NCBI RefSeq assembly: GCF_014196625.1
Contig: NZ_JACIDZ010000006.1
Coordinates: 186,001 to 250,000, forward strand
Length of the DNA: 64,000 nt
Reading direction: 5' to 3'
DNA from: Martelella radicis
Lineage (GTDB): Bacteria > Pseudomonadota > Alphaproteobacteria > Rhizobiales > Rhizobiaceae
Shown: piece after piece, positions 1 to 9,307 of the stretch
Layout of the letters: each line of letters starts with the position of its first letter
Position numbering within the stretch: position 1 is the stretch's first letter
The notes under the pieces: generated by a model
Seen by the model: the letters and a program-made list of their open reading frames with translations, nothing else
What the model was told of the DNA's origin: nothing
The model's database searches: none
Translations under genes and position numbers: made by a program

Positions 1-445
1 GCCGATCGAGCGGGAAGGCACGCTGTTCGAGATCAACTGTTATCTCGCCGCCTACAATATCGTGGTTGCCTATGTCTTCGCGCCGAACGAGGAGGTGATG
101 GAGGCGATGCTGCCGGTCTCCTTCGCCGTTCCCGCATTTACGCTTGATTATGCCGATGACGATATCGACCAGACGAAGCTCGCCGCGCCGCCGTCGGTGA
201 CCGGCTTTTCCGCCGAAACGCTGCTGGTCAATCCGAGCTTCGATCCCGAGACCAACACGATCACCTCCTTTGCCAAATGGCGGGGGCTGGGCGATGCCTA
301 TTCATCAGGCGAGTGGGCGCTGGAAGACGGCCGCTTCGTGCTCAAGCATTTTGTTATCGATCCGATCTACGAGGCGAACGTCGAAGACCCGTCCGAGGAG
401 CTGATCGAGACGAATTTCGTTCTCTATGATGCGGCCGGGAACTGA
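1..445 (+). CDS. DUF1176 family protein, C-terminal part (5' end outside window)
   Basis: The reading frame is open from base 2 to the TGA at 443-445, so only the last 147 residues are present. The stretch SFDPETNTITSF followed by RGLGD and a closing W-A-L-E-D-G-R-F segment matches the end of DUF1176 proteins. That family has no known enzymatic role and is usually exported in proteobacteria. The signal peptide, if any, would lie outside the window. No internal start was chosen because the family homology begins upstream of the first ATG/GTG. The next gene on the same strand begins 189 bases downstream. Function is unknown. Confidence 0.7.
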   Translation, partial: PIEREGTLFEINCYLAAYNIVVAYVFAPNEEVMEAMLPVSFAVPAFTLDYADDDIDQTKLAAPPSVTGFSAETLLVNPSFDPETNTITSFAKWRGLGDAYSSGEWALEDGRFVLKHFVIDPIYEANVEDPSEELIETNFVLYDAAGN

Positions 446-634
446 CCTTTCGAATTGATCGTGCGCAAGAGAATGCGCGCTGCGTCGTGCTAGACGTCCC
501 GGCATTGCTGCCGAATAAACGGCGACCAAGGTTGCTCTTGCGTTCCTGCCGGTCTGTGCTCAAGCTCTCGGGACCTTGACCATGAACCATCCGGTGCGAT
601 GATGCGCCGGGGCGAAGGGCCATAGAGGGTGGGA

Positions 635-1822
635 ATGACAGCACATTTCAGGACGATCATCGTCGGGCGCGGCCTGATGGGCTCCGCGGCGGCACGACAT
701 CTGGCCGGGATGGAAGACGGCGTTGCCGTGATCGGCCCGGACGAGCCCGCCGACAAGGCGAACCACGACGGCGTTTTCGCAAGCCATTATGACGAAGGCC
801 GCATCACCCGCACCATCGACCGCGACCCGGTCTGGGCGCGCCTCGCCAACCGCTCGATCAGCCGCTATCGCGCGATCGAACGGGACAGCGGCATCGAAAT
901 CTTCAACGAGGTCGGCGCGCTGATCGTCGGTCCCGCCCGGTCGCGCGGCCGATATGTCGAGACGATCATGGAGGCGGCGGGAAGCTGCGGCGCCGATGCC
1001 GAAATCGTCGACGCCAAGGGCCTTGTCGAGAAATTCCCCTATTTCGAGTTCGCGAAAAAGACAGAGGGCGTCTACGAGCCGTCCCGGGCGGGCTTCATCT
1101 CGCCGCGCCGGATGGTCGCCGCGCAGACCATCCTCGCCAAAAAGGCCGGCGCTGCCGTGATCAAGGCGACCGTCACGAAGGTGCGGGAAGACGGCGCGGG
1201 CGTGCGCGTCGAAACCGCTGACGGCGCGGCCTATACCGCCGACAGGGTTCTGGTTGCCGCAGGAGGTTTCTCCATCAACCCGGATCTTCTGCCGGGGCAT
1301 CTCGATCTGACCGTCTTTGCCCGCACGGTCGCCTATTTCGAGGTGAGCGAGGAGGAGGCGGAGGGGCTGAAGGCCATGCCGAGCCTGATCTACAAGCCGG
1401 AATTCGATATTGACGGGGTCTATCTCCTGCCGCCGATCCGCTATCCGGACGGCCGCTTCTATATCAAGATCGGCGGCGATCCGGATGATGTGCCGCTTGA
1501 GACCGAGGCAGATGTGCGCGCCTGGTTCAAGTCGCGCGGCACCAATGCCACCCGCGAGCATCTCACGCGCATTCTCTGCGACCTGATGCCGGGCATTCGC
1601 GTGTTGCAATCGACGACCGGCACCTGCGTCACCTCCTATTCGCCCTCCGGCTATCCGATGATCGGCTTCTCGCCGTCGGACAGGATCGCGGTGATGACGG
1701 CGGGTTGCGGCGCGGGCGCGAAAAGCTCGGACGAGATCGGCCGCCTCGGCGCGGTGCTGATGGCGGGCGGAGCGCTCGCCGACGAGGGCTACGGCGTCGA
1801 CTTCGCCGCGTCTTTCAGTTGA
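635..1822 (+). CDS. FAD-dependent oxidoreductase, DAO / sarcosine-oxidase-like
   Basis: A 395-residue flavoprotein of the DAO superfamily, which oxidises the C-N bond of N-methylated or ordinary amino acids. The dinucleotide-binding glycines are at residues 11-16 (GRGLMG) right after the first beta strand. A C-terminal segment GYPMIGFSP followed by a glycine-rich CGAGAKSS loop fits the FAD-contacting end of monomeric sarcosine oxidase / N-methyltryptophan oxidase relatives, although length and spacing alone do not fix the substrate. The ATG at 635 is preferred over the in-frame GTG at 629 because AGAGGG lies about six bases before it. It stands alone, followed by rnpB. Confidence 0.8.
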   Translation: MTAHFRTIIVGRGLMGSAAARHLAGMEDGVAVIGPDEPADKANHDGVFASHYDEGRITRTIDRDPVWARLANRSISRYRAIERDSGIEIFNEVGALIVGPARSRGRYVETIMEAAGSCGADAEIVDAKGLVEKFPYFEFAKKTEGVYEPSRAGFISPRRMVAAQTILAKKAGAAVIKATVTKVREDGAGVRVETADGAAYTADRVLVAAGGFSINPDLLPGHLDLTVFARTVAYFEVSEEEAEGLKAMPSLIYKPEFDIDGVYLLPPIRYPDGRFYIKIGGDPDDVPLETEADVRAWFKSRGTNATREHLTRILCDLMPGIRVLQSTTGTCVTSYSPSGYPMIGFSPSDRIAVMTAGCGAGAKSSDEIGRLGAVLMAGGALADEGYGVDFAASFS

Positions 1823-1882
1823 CCGGTTGCTCTGCGGGCAAAACGGCTTCCCTTCGGCGACAAAACCCATTAGGACGTCCGC

Positions 1883-2279
1883 ACCAGTTGGCCGGGCGGC
1901 CGCGCTGTGCCAATGCCGAAAGGCGGCACGGTGAGGAAAGTCCGGGCTCCACGGAAACACGGTGCCGGAGAAAGTCCGGCGGGGGCGACCCCAGAGACAG
2001 TGCCACAGAAAGCAAACCGCCCTGCCTTGTCGCAGGGTAAGGGTGAAAGGGTGGGGTAAGAGCCCACCGCGCCGGCGGCAACGCATGGCGGCACGGTAAA
2101 CCTCACCGGGAGCAAAACCGAATAGGGATGACGCGGCGCTTGTCGCCAGCCTGTTTCCAGGCCGGTCATCCGGGTGGGTTGCGAGAGGCAGCGCGCAAGT
2201 GCTGTCCCAGATGAATGGCCGCCACGTTCTGCGGGAAACCGCAAGAGCCATACAGAACCCGGCTTACAGGCCAACTGGT
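1883..2279 (+). ncRNA. rnpB: RNase P RNA (class A)
   Basis: The catalytic RNA of RNase P, which removes 5' leaders from pre-tRNAs. The closing helix P1 is visible as ACCAGTTGGCC at 1883-1893 pairing with GGCCAACTGGT at 2269-2279. The conserved region I motif GAGGAAAGTCC sits at 1933-1943, and the distal conserved block ACAGAACCCGG lies near 2252-2262, giving a molecule of about 397 nt. A pyrimidine-rich tract follows immediately (about 2280-2296) and probably takes part in termination. Its position just upstream of mraZ is the usual rhizobial arrangement. Confidence 0.95.
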
Positions 2280-2650
2280 CTTTCTTCTCTTCTTTGGTCC
2301 GTTTTGGGCAGGCGCGCCACGCGTCTGCCGGAAGCCGAGCGTCCTATCAAATATCTCTAATATTTTCAGACGGTTGCGGCGGAAAGCTTTCATTAACAGC
2401 CGGTTGGTAAAGTGGCGGTTTGAAGCCGCTTTCCGGCACGGTTAATAGCAGGTTGTCCCATTGACGCCCAATTCTGCCCATGTTATCCCATTAACCACGA
2501 GTTCGCCGTCTGCGGCATTTGGGCGGCAAATCAGTTCTAAGTCTTTGCATTTCATGCTGAATTCGCCCTTTGGGCGAAGCGGGTTTCTTGTGTCTTTTTT
2601 GGAGTGGGCTGTCGAACGAAGGCCGCCAGGGTCTTCGGTGGTTTTGCGTC
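2280..2650. other. Intergenic region between rnpB and mraZ (promoter and leader)
   Basis: This 371-base gap holds no convincing gene. It begins with the T-rich tract after rnpB, contains the four-box MraZ operator at 2457-2490, and then the small hairpin TTCGCCC / GGGCGAA (2562-2568 with 2572-2578). A T-rich stretch (2583-2600) follows about 50 bases before the mraZ start. The hairpin plus T-run resembles a weak terminator or attenuator inside the mraZ leader, but this is only a structural impression. Confidence 0.5.
2457..2490 (-). promoter_or_regulatory. Putative MraZ operator: four TGGG boxes at 10-bp period
   Basis: CCCA occurs at 2457-2460, 2467-2470, 2477-2480 and 2487-2490, exactly ten bases apart. 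On the minus strand this reads TGGG-N6-TGGG-N6-TGGG-N6-TGGG. MraZ of E. coli is known to bind TGGGN direct repeats separated by five bases, the same 10-bp helical spacing, in the promoter of its own operon. The array lies 160-195 bases before the mraZ start and is the only such tandem I noticed in the window, so autoregulation of the dcw operon is the natural reading. Confidence 0.75.
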
Positions 2651-3088
2651 ATGAACCGGTTTCTTTCCAATGCGACCAAGAAGATCGATGCGAAGGGGAG
2701 GGTCTCGGTGCCTGCGGTCTTCCGCACGGTGCTCGCAGAACGAAAGATTGCGGAGCTCTACTGCTTCCAGGATTTCATCTTCCCCGCGATCTCGATCGGC
2801 GGTCCCGATCTGCTCGACCGTTTCGAGCGGCAGATCGATCAGGAGGACCCGTTCTCGGCGAACGCGAACAGCATGTCGCTGCTGATCCATGGCGGCGGCG
2901 TGTTTGCCAAACTCGATGCCGAGGGGCGGCTGATGATCACGGATTTCATTCGCGATTTCACCGGCATCGACAAGGAGGTCACTTTCGTGGGTCGTGCGGA
3001 CCACTTCCAGCTTTGGGAGCCGCAGGCCTTTCAGGAGGCACAGGCCGAGGCGCGCAGGGCGCGTTCAAGGCCGCGTGCCAGCGGGTAA
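2651..3088 (+). CDS. mraZ: Transcriptional regulator MraZ
   Basis: A 145-residue DNA-binding protein built from two SpoVT/AbrB-like half domains. It represses the first promoter of the division and cell wall cluster and tunes its own operon. The two signature segments are DAKGR at residues 13-17 and DAEGR at 89-93, each opening a half domain. The ATG at 2651 begins the conserved [11 protein letters not shown] end; in-frame codons further upstream give no MraZ-like sequence. Full length for the family. It is first in the dcw cluster, 17 bases before rsmH, and its probable operator is the box array at 2457-2490. Confidence 0.95.
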   Translation: MNRFLSNATKKIDAKGRVSVPAVFRTVLAERKIAELYCFQDFIFPAISIGGPDLLDRFERQIDQEDPFSANANSMSLLIHGGGVFAKLDAEGRLMITDFIRDFTGIDKEVTFVGRADHFQLWEPQAFQEAQAEARRARSRPRASG

Positions 3089-3105
3089 ACGGACGAGGAT
3101 GCGGA

Positions 3106-4134
3106 ATGTCGGGGACACTTGGCAACGAGGATGCCAATGGCGGACCGGTTCGCCACATTCCGGTCATGCTTGCCGAGGTGCTGGGTGCGCTTGCGCCCGC
3201 ACCCGGCAAGGTCATTCTGGATGGCACCTTCGGCGCCGGCGGTTATTCCAGGGCGCTGCTTGAGGCGGGCGCCACCGTTATCGGTCTTGACCGTGATCCG
3301 ACAGCCATTGCCGCGGCGAAAGACATGCTGGCGGCCCATGGCGACCGCCTGACGCTCCATCACACCCAGTTCTCGGCACTTGATCGGTTTGCGCCCGAAG
3401 GCGGGCTCGACGGCGTCGTGCTCGATATCGGCGTCTCCTCCATGCAGATCGACGAGGCCGAACGCGGTTTCTCCTTCCAGAAGAATGGCCCGCTCGACAT
3501 GCGCATGTCGGGCGAGGGCGTTTCGGCCGCCGATGTCGTCAACCGCGCCAAGGTCTCGGACCTGACCCGGATCTTCGGCATTCTCGGCGAGGAAAAGAAT
3601 GCCGGCCGCATTGCCCGCGCCATCGAAAAGCGCCGTCAGGAAGAGCCTTTCGTCACCACGCGCGACCTTGCCGGACTGATCGAGATCGTCACGCCGCGCC
3701 GCGCCAAGGACAAGATCCATCCGGCGACACGCGTGTTCCAGGCGCTGCGCGTCTATGTCAATGACGAGCTTGGTGAACTGGCCGGTGCGCTTCTCGCCGC
3801 TGAGCGCGCGCTGAAGCCCGGCGGCGTGCTGGCCGTGGTCACCTTTCACTCGCTGGAAGACCGGATCGTCAAACAGTTCATCGGTGCCCGTCTCGGCAAG
3901 GCCGGCGGCTCGCGCCATCTGCCGGCGGTCGAACCGGCGCCGGCGCTGTTTTCGCAAGATGGCAAGGCGATGATCTCGGCAAGCGAAGCCGAGGCCGCCG
4001 ACAACCCGCGGGCACGCTCGGCCAAGCTGAGGGCCGCGATCCGCACCGATGCTCCCGCGCCGCAGACCGGGCTCGATGCCTTCGGTCTGCCGGCCCTTGC
4101 CGACATTCATCGCCTTGGAGGCTTCGAGAACTGA
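3106..4134 (+). CDS. rsmH: 16S rRNA (cytosine(1402)-N(4))-methyltransferase RsmH
   Basis: A 342-residue SAM-dependent enzyme that N4-methylates C1402 of 16S rRNA in the decoding centre. The N-terminal VRHIPVML motif (residues 15-22) and the SAM loop [10 protein letters not shown] (39-48) are diagnostic, and the late segment [13 protein letters not shown] is the conserved RsmH/MraW signature. The ATG at 3106 was chosen because the frame, although open far upstream, overlaps mraZ there and shows no family similarity. Its stop overlaps the ftsL start in an ATGA-type junction (4132-4136), which implies translational coupling. Confidence 0.95.
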   Translation: MSGTLGNEDANGGPVRHIPVMLAEVLGALAPAPGKVILDGTFGAGGYSRALLEAGATVIGLDRDPTAIAAAKDMLAAHGDRLTLHHTQFSALDRFAPEGGLDGVVLDIGVSSMQIDEAERGFSFQKNGPLDMRMSGEGVSAADVVNRAKVSDLTRIFGILGEEKNAGRIARAIEKRRQEEPFVTTRDLAGLIEIVTPRRAKDKIHPATRVFQALRVYVNDELGELAGALLAAERALKPGGVLAVVTFHSLEDRIVKQFIGARLGKAGGSRHLPAVEPAPALFSQDGKAMISASEAEAADNPRARSAKLRAAIRTDAPAPQTGLDAFGLPALADIHRLGGFEN

Positions 4135-4511
4135 TGCTGCGTCCGCTCGATCTCATTCTCATTCTGGTGATGGTGGCGACCGCGACCGTCACCTACACGA
4201 TCAAATACAGCGCCGAGGCGACGCTCGACGAGGTGCGCAGCCTCGAGGACCAGATCGCGCTCGAGGAAAACAATATCGACCTGCTGAAGGCCGACGAGGC
4301 GCTTCTGACCCAGCCCGCCCGCATGGCGCGGCTTTCCGAATTCTTCGCCGCAGAGCTTGGCCTTCAGCCGGCCGAGCCCGAACAGATCGCGACCCTCGAC
4401 CAGCTTCCGCCGATTGCGCCGGAGCCTCAGCCGGAAGACCTTCCGCCGCTGATGGCCGGAGACGCGCCCGACGGCACGGATATCGTCATAACCGGATCGG
4501 TGACACCATGA
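4134..4511 (+). CDS. ftsL: Cell division protein FtsL
   Basis: A 125-residue bitopic membrane protein of the FtsQLB divisome subcomplex. It shows a short cytoplasmic start, one hydrophobic segment at about residues 5-22, and a periplasmic helix rich in Glu, Asp and Leu (about 28-70) of the expected coiled-coil type. A Pro-rich tail follows. Sequence conservation in FtsL is low, so the call rests on this architecture and on the place between rsmH and ftsI. The start ATG overlaps the rsmH stop by one base and the stop overlaps the ftsI ATG. Confidence 0.88.
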   Translation: MLRPLDLILILVMVATATVTYTIKYSAEATLDEVRSLEDQIALEENNIDLLKADEALLTQPARMARLSEFFAAELGLQPAEPEQIATLDQLPPIAPEPQPEDLPPLMAGDAPDGTDIVITGSVTP

Positions 4512-6244
4512 TGAAACTTTCCAGCATCTTCAGGAAAAAGACGAAAACGCCAGGTGCCGAACGAGCCGAGCCCGAGACGGATGTGTTTCAGGGAACCGCG
4601 AAGAAACGGGTGAGCCTGGCGCGCAGCCGGGTCGCCTTCGTCACCGTCGCCTTCGTCGCCGTCTACGCCATCATCGGCGGCCGGCTGGTGCATTATTCTC
4701 TGGCCAAGGAAGACGGAACCGTGGCCCGTGCCGCCGTGCCGCTGACGCTTGCCCGCCGTCCCGATATCGTCGACCGCAACGGCGCGATCATGGCGACCGA
4801 CGTACGCATGATGTCGCTTTATGCCGACCCTTCGATGATCACCAGCGCCGACGATGTTCTGGAATCGCTGAAGCCGATCTTTCCCGATCTCGATGTTGCC
4901 CGAGCCTACCGCCTCCTGAATTCCAAGGGCGAGTTCGTCTGGCTGAAGCGCCAGATCACGCCCAAGCAGCAGAGCCAGGTTCTGGCAGCCGGCGTGCCGG
5001 GCGTCGGCTTTCGCCCCGAGGTTCGCCGGTTCTATCCGGGCGGGCCTGAGGCCGCGCATATCCTTGGCCTTGTCGATATCGACAATCGCGGCCTTTCGGG
5101 CATCGAGCGCTACATGGATCAGTCGGACGGCATTTCGGGGCTCATGGGACTGGGCCTCACCGGATCCATGGGGCTCGAGCCTTTCGAGGTCTCACTTGAT
5201 CTGCGCGCCGAAAGCATCGTGCGCGAAACGCTTATGCGTGGCGTGAAGAAATTCGAGGCGCTGGGCGCGACCGGCATCATTCTTGACGCGGATACGGGAG
5301 AAGTCGTGGCGCTGGCCTCCTATCCGGATTTCGACCCGAACAATCCGCCGCCGGCCAGCGACGAGCGCATGCTTAACCATGCGATCACCGGCGTCTACGA
5401 AATGGGCTCCACCTTCAAGCTCTTCACGCTGGCAATGGGGCTCGAATCCGGCAAGTTCAATCTTCAGAGCATGGTTGACGCCAAGACGCCTCTCTATTTC
5501 GGCTCCTCGCGCATCGGCGATGACCATGCCCAGAACCGGATACTGACCTATCCGGAAGTGTTTACCTATTCGTCGAATATTGGCGCCTCGCGCATCGCCG
5601 GCGCCGTCGGACCGGATTACCAGAAGAGTTTTCTGGAAAAGCTCGGCCTGCTCGAGAAGATCGATACCGAGATCGGCGGTTCCGGTACGCCGCAGAAGCC
5701 GCAGAAATGGGGCGGCGTGTTTTCCGCGACCGTTTCCTTCGGTCAGGGGATTACGACGACGCCGCTGCAGACGGCTGCAGCCGCTGCGGCCATCGTCAAT
5801 GGCGGCAAACTCTTCCCGCCGACCTTCCTGCCGCGCACGCCGGAAGAGGCCGATCGGATTGCCACCCGCGTCATTTCCGAGGAAACCAGCGACAAGATGC
5901 GCTATCTCCTCCGGCTGAACGGCACGGACGGATCGGGTCGCAACGGCCAGGTGCCTGGCTATCGCGTCGGCGCCAAGACCGGCACGGCGGAAAAGATCAT
6001 CGACGGCAAATATGCCCATGATCACAATTTCAACGCCTTTCTCGCGGCATTTCCGATGGATGACCCCAGATACGTCGTACTTGTCACCATCGACGATCCG
6101 AAAAAGGTCGAGGGCGTTCCCGGCCGCACGGCCGCCTGGAATGCAGGCCCGATGACGGGCGAGATCATCCGTCGCACGGCTCCGCTTCTCGGCGTCGATC
6201 CCGATTTCGGGGCAGACGGCGACGCGCTGCTTGCGTCATACTGA
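4508..6244 (+). CDS. ftsI: Penicillin-binding protein 3, peptidoglycan transpeptidase FtsI
   Basis: A 578-residue class B PBP that cross-links septal peptidoglycan. A basic cytoplasmic tail precedes one membrane anchor (about residues 42-58), followed by a pedestal domain and the transpeptidase domain. All three active-site motifs are intact: STFK at 301-304 (nucleophile Ser301), SSN at 355-357 and KTG at 490-492. The ATG at 4508 overlaps the ftsL stop (ATGA), and a second ATG follows directly. The same frame is open into rsmH and ftsL, but that part is spurious. A 64-base gap separates it from murE. Confidence 0.95.
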   Translation: MMKLSSIFRKKTKTPGAERAEPETDVFQGTAKKRVSLARSRVAFVTVAFVAVYAIIGGRLVHYSLAKEDGTVARAAVPLTLARRPDIVDRNGAIMATDVRMMSLYADPSMITSADDVLESLKPIFPDLDVARAYRLLNSKGEFVWLKRQITPKQQSQVLAAGVPGVGFRPEVRRFYPGGPEAAHILGLVDIDNRGLSGIERYMDQSDGISGLMGLGLTGSMGLEPFEVSLDLRAESIVRETLMRGVKKFEALGATGIILDADTGEVVALASYPDFDPNNPPPASDERMLNHAITGVYEMGSTFKLFTLAMGLESGKFNLQSMVDAKTPLYFGSSRIGDDHAQNRILTYPEVFTYSSNIGASRIAGAVGPDYQKSFLEKLGLLEKIDTEIGGSGTPQKPQKWGGVFSATVSFGQGITTTPLQTAAAAAAIVNGGKLFPPTFLPRTPEEADRIATRVISEETSDKMRYLLRLNGTDGSGRNGQVPGYRVGAKTGTAEKIIDGKYAHDHNFNAFLAAFPMDDPRYVVLVTIDDPKKVEGVPGRTAAWNAGPMTGEIIRRTAPLLGVDPDFGADGDALLASY

Positions 6245-6308
6245 GCAGAACGAGATGTGATTCCGGTCGGCGGCTCAAGCCGGCCGAGGCAAACGGAAGA
6301 GATCGAAA

Positions 6309-7766
6309 ATGCTGATGCGCGCGCTTGCCGGAACGGCCTTTCCCGAACTGAATGCGGCTCTTGCCGGGCGCGCGGGCGCGATCGAAGTTAACGGTATTTC
6401 CGCCGACAGCCGCAAGATCAAGCCCGGCATGCTGTTCGTCGCCATTGCCGGAAGCAAGGCCGATGGCGCTGCCTATATCGAGGATGCGGCCGAGAAGGGC
6501 GCTACGATCGCCGTCAGCGCGGCTACGGTCGACAACGCGAAAATTCCCGTGCTCCAGGTTGAAAATCCGCGCCTGTTCCTGGCGCTTGCCGCCGCACGTT
6601 TCTTCGGCAGCCAGCCCGAAACCATGGTTGCCGTCACCGGCACGGCCGGCAAGACATCGGTTGCCTCCTTCACCCGCCAGATCTGGGCGCAGGCTGGGCA
6701 TCCGTCGGCGATGATCGGCACCACCGGCGTCATCGCGCCGGGACGCAAGGACTATGGTTCGCTCACCACGCCGGATCCTGCCGTCCTGCATGCGCTGCTC
6801 GCCGAACTCGCCGAGGACGGCGTGACCCATGCGGCGATGGAGGCCTCCAGCCACGGGCTCGACCAGTACCGGCTCGACGGGGTGAAGCTTTCCGCCGCCG
6901 GCTTCACCAATCTCGGCCGCGACCACATGGACTACCACCCGACGGTGGAACATTATTTCGGCGCCAAGATGCATCTCTTCGACCGGGTTCTGCCGCGCGG
7001 CCTGCCGGCCGTCATCAACGCCGATGACGAATGGTCGGGGCGCGCAGCCGAAGCGGCGAAGGCCGCCGGGCACGAAGTGCTGACCGTCGGTCGCAAGGGC
7101 GATTTCCTGACGCTCAAACGCGTCGAGCAGAAGCGAGACAGCCAGTTCGCCGAGGTTCTGCATGAGGGCGCGATCCACGAGGTGCGCCTGCCGCTGGCCG
7201 GTGAATTCCAGATTTCCAATGCTCTTGTTGCGGCGGGCCTTGCCATTGCCACCGGCGTTTCGGCCAAGGATGCGCTTGCCGCTCTCGAAAAACTCGAAGG
7301 CGCCGACGGCCGCCTGCAGCTGGCCGGCAAGGCCGGGAACGGCGCGCTTGCCTATGTCGACTATGCCCACAAGCCGGACGCGCTGGAAAAGGTTCTGGCG
7401 GCGGTGCGCCCCTTTACTACTGGCCGCGTCGTCGTCGTCTTCGGCTGCGGCGGCGATCGCGACAAGGGAAAGCGACCGATCATGGGCGAGATCGCCACGC
7501 GGCTTGCCGATATCGTGATCGTCACCGATGACAATCCGCGTTCCGAAGAGCCGGATGTCATCCGGTCCGAGATCATGGCCGCCGCGCCCGGCGCCATCGA
7601 GATCGGCGATCGCCGCGAGGCCATCATCCACGCGGCCTCTCTGTTGAAGACCGGCGACACGCTGATCGTGGCCGGCAAGGGGCATGAGGAAGGGCAGACG
7701 GCCAACGGCGTCACGCGTCCCTTCTCCGATCTTGCCGAAGTGAAAAAAGCACTGGAGGGTATCTGA
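6309..7766 (+). CDS. murE: UDP-MurNAc-L-Ala-D-Glu:meso-diaminopimelate ligase MurE
   Basis: A 485-residue cytoplasmic Mur ligase that adds the third stem residue to the peptidoglycan precursor using ATP. The P-loop GTAGKT is at 111-116. The DDNPR motif at 407-411 is the known marker of enzymes that add meso-diaminopimelate rather than lysine, as expected in a Gram-negative. The N-terminal UDP-binding segment contains the S-x-D-SR pattern near 31-35. Family-typical length. The stop is two bases before the murF start, and GGAGG inside the murE end serves as the murF ribosome site. Confidence 0.95.
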   Translation: MLMRALAGTAFPELNAALAGRAGAIEVNGISADSRKIKPGMLFVAIAGSKADGAAYIEDAAEKGATIAVSAATVDNAKIPVLQVENPRLFLALAAARFFGSQPETMVAVTGTAGKTSVASFTRQIWAQAGHPSAMIGTTGVIAPGRKDYGSLTTPDPAVLHALLAELAEDGVTHAAMEASSHGLDQYRLDGVKLSAAGFTNLGRDHMDYHPTVEHYFGAKMHLFDRVLPRGLPAVINADDEWSGRAAEAAKAAGHEVLTVGRKGDFLTLKRVEQKRDSQFAEVLHEGAIHEVRLPLAGEFQISNALVAAGLAIATGVSAKDALAALEKLEGADGRLQLAGKAGNGALAYVDYAHKPDALEKVLAAVRPFTTGRVVVVFGCGGDRDKGKRPIMGEIATRLADIVIVTDDNPRSEEPDVIRSEIMAAAPGAIEIGDRREAIIHAASLLKTGDTLIVAGKGHEEGQTANGVTRPFSDLAEVKKALEGI

Positions 7767-7768
7767 CC

Positions 7769-9175
7769 GTGAGTTTGCTATGGACATCAGCCGAAATGGT
7801 CACGGCCATGGATGGTCGTCCGGTCGGCGAACTGCCGGAAGGCGTCAACGGCATTTCCATTGACAGCCGTTCGATCGCGCCCGGCGAGGCCTTCTTCGCC
7901 ATCAAGGGCGACCGGGTCGACGGGCATTCCTTTGCCGGACTTGCCGCTGCCAACGGCGCTGGACTTCTGGTGATCTCGGAGGCGAAGCTGCCGGCACTCG
8001 GCAGGCTCACCTGTCCGATGATCGTCGTCGATGACGTGCTGGAAGCGATGGTGCGCCTCGCCGAGGCCTCCCGCGCCCGGGTTGCCGGCCGGATCATCGC
8101 TGTCACCGGTTCCGTCGGCAAGACCTCGACCAAGGAGATGATCGCGCGCGGGCTGAAAGCCTCCGGCAAGGTTCACGCCGCCGTTGCCTCCTTCAACAAC
8201 CACTGGGGCGTGCCGCTGACGCTGGCGCGCATGCCGGCCGACACCGAGTTCGGCGTGTTCGAGATCGGCATGAACCATTCGGGCGAAATCCGTCCGCTGA
8301 CGAAGTTGGTTCGCCCGCATGTCGCCGTCGTGACCACCATTGCCCCCGTTCACATCGGTAACTTCTCCGGTCTCAAGGAAATCACCGCCGCCAAGGCGGA
8401 GATATTCGAGGGGCTGGAGCCGGAGGGCGCGGCCGTCATCAACCGCGATATCGAGGAATTCGAGGCGCTCGCGCGGGTCGCGAAGAATTGCGGCGCGCAG
8501 ATCATTTCCTTCGGCGAGCATGCCAAGGCGCTGTTCCGCCTGCTCGACTATCGCACCGTCGGCGACAAGGGCCATGTCCAGGCGCTGCTCGGAACGGAAG
8601 AGCCGATCTCCTTCAATCTCGGCCTGCCGGGCCAGCACATGGCGGAGAACGCGCTTGCAGCCCTTGCCGCGATCTCCATGGCCGGCGGCGACGCCCATGC
8701 CGCGCTCGAGGCGCTGGAAAGCGCCGAACAGATGAAGGGCAGGGGACAGCGTCAGTTGCTTTCGATCGGCAATGGCAGTTTTGCCCTGATCGACGAGAGC
8801 TATAACGCCAATCCGGCCTCGATGCGGGCCGCGCTGGAATTGCTGGGTGCGGGCGATGGCAATGGACGCAGGATCGCCATACTTGGCGATATGCTGGAAC
8901 TTGGCGAGTACGCGCATGAGGCCCATGAGGCGCTTGCCGGGCCGTTGCTTTCGGCCGGCGTCACCGATGTCTGGCTTGTAGGCGAACACATGAAGGCGCT
9001 GAGGGATGCGCTCCCGGAAAGCATTGTTGTGGAATATCGGGCGAATGCCGATGAACTGGCGGAATTCGCCGTCGGCGCGGTCGCGGCCGGGGACACGGTG
9101 ATGGTAAAGTCGTCCAATGGTGTGGGATTCGGCAGGATCGTCGCGAAACTGACCGAGGCCTATCCCGCGCGGTGA
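7769..9175 (+). CDS. murF: UDP-MurNAc-tripeptide:D-Ala-D-Ala ligase MurF
   Basis: A 468-residue Mur ligase that attaches the D-Ala-D-Ala dipeptide and so completes the UDP-MurNAc pentapeptide. The ATP loop TGSVGKTST is at about 113-121, followed by the FNNHWGVPLT segment (carbamylated-lysine/Mg region neighbours) and the later conserved DESYNANP. Start GTG at 7769 is supported by GGAGG nine bases upstream and by tight coupling to murE. The gene ends in two TGATAAAC copies around its stop, and a 132-base gap precedes mraY. Confidence 0.95.
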   Translation: MSLLWTSAEMVTAMDGRPVGELPEGVNGISIDSRSIAPGEAFFAIKGDRVDGHSFAGLAAANGAGLLVISEAKLPALGRLTCPMIVVDDVLEAMVRLAEASRARVAGRIIAVTGSVGKTSTKEMIARGLKASGKVHAAVASFNNHWGVPLTLARMPADTEFGVFEIGMNHSGEIRPLTKLVRPHVAVVTTIAPVHIGNFSGLKEITAAKAEIFEGLEPEGAAVINRDIEEFEALARVAKNCGAQIISFGEHAKALFRLLDYRTVGDKGHVQALLGTEEPISFNLGLPGQHMAENALAALAAISMAGGDAHAALEALESAEQMKGRGQRQLLSIGNGSFALIDESYNANPASMRAALELLGAGDGNGRRIAILGDMLELGEYAHEAHEALAGPLLSAGVTDVWLVGEHMKALRDALPESIVVEYRANADELAEFAVGAVAAGDTVMVKSSNGVGFGRIVAKLTEAYPAR

Positions 9176-9307
9176 TAAACCGCTGATAAACGATTTCGTG
9201 GTAAACAGACCTTTGATATGCCGCGAGATACGCAATTTTGAGGCGTCGGTTTCAGCCCGTTCGGGGCTCGGTCCGGCGCGTTCCGCCGTCGCTGGAAAGG
9301 GGCGTTC

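Noticed and set aside
560-2251. A 563-codon open frame on the minus strand
   Set aside because: It runs antisense through the FAD oxidoreductase gene and rnpB and has the biased composition typical of the antisense of a G+C-rich gene. No family motif is visible.
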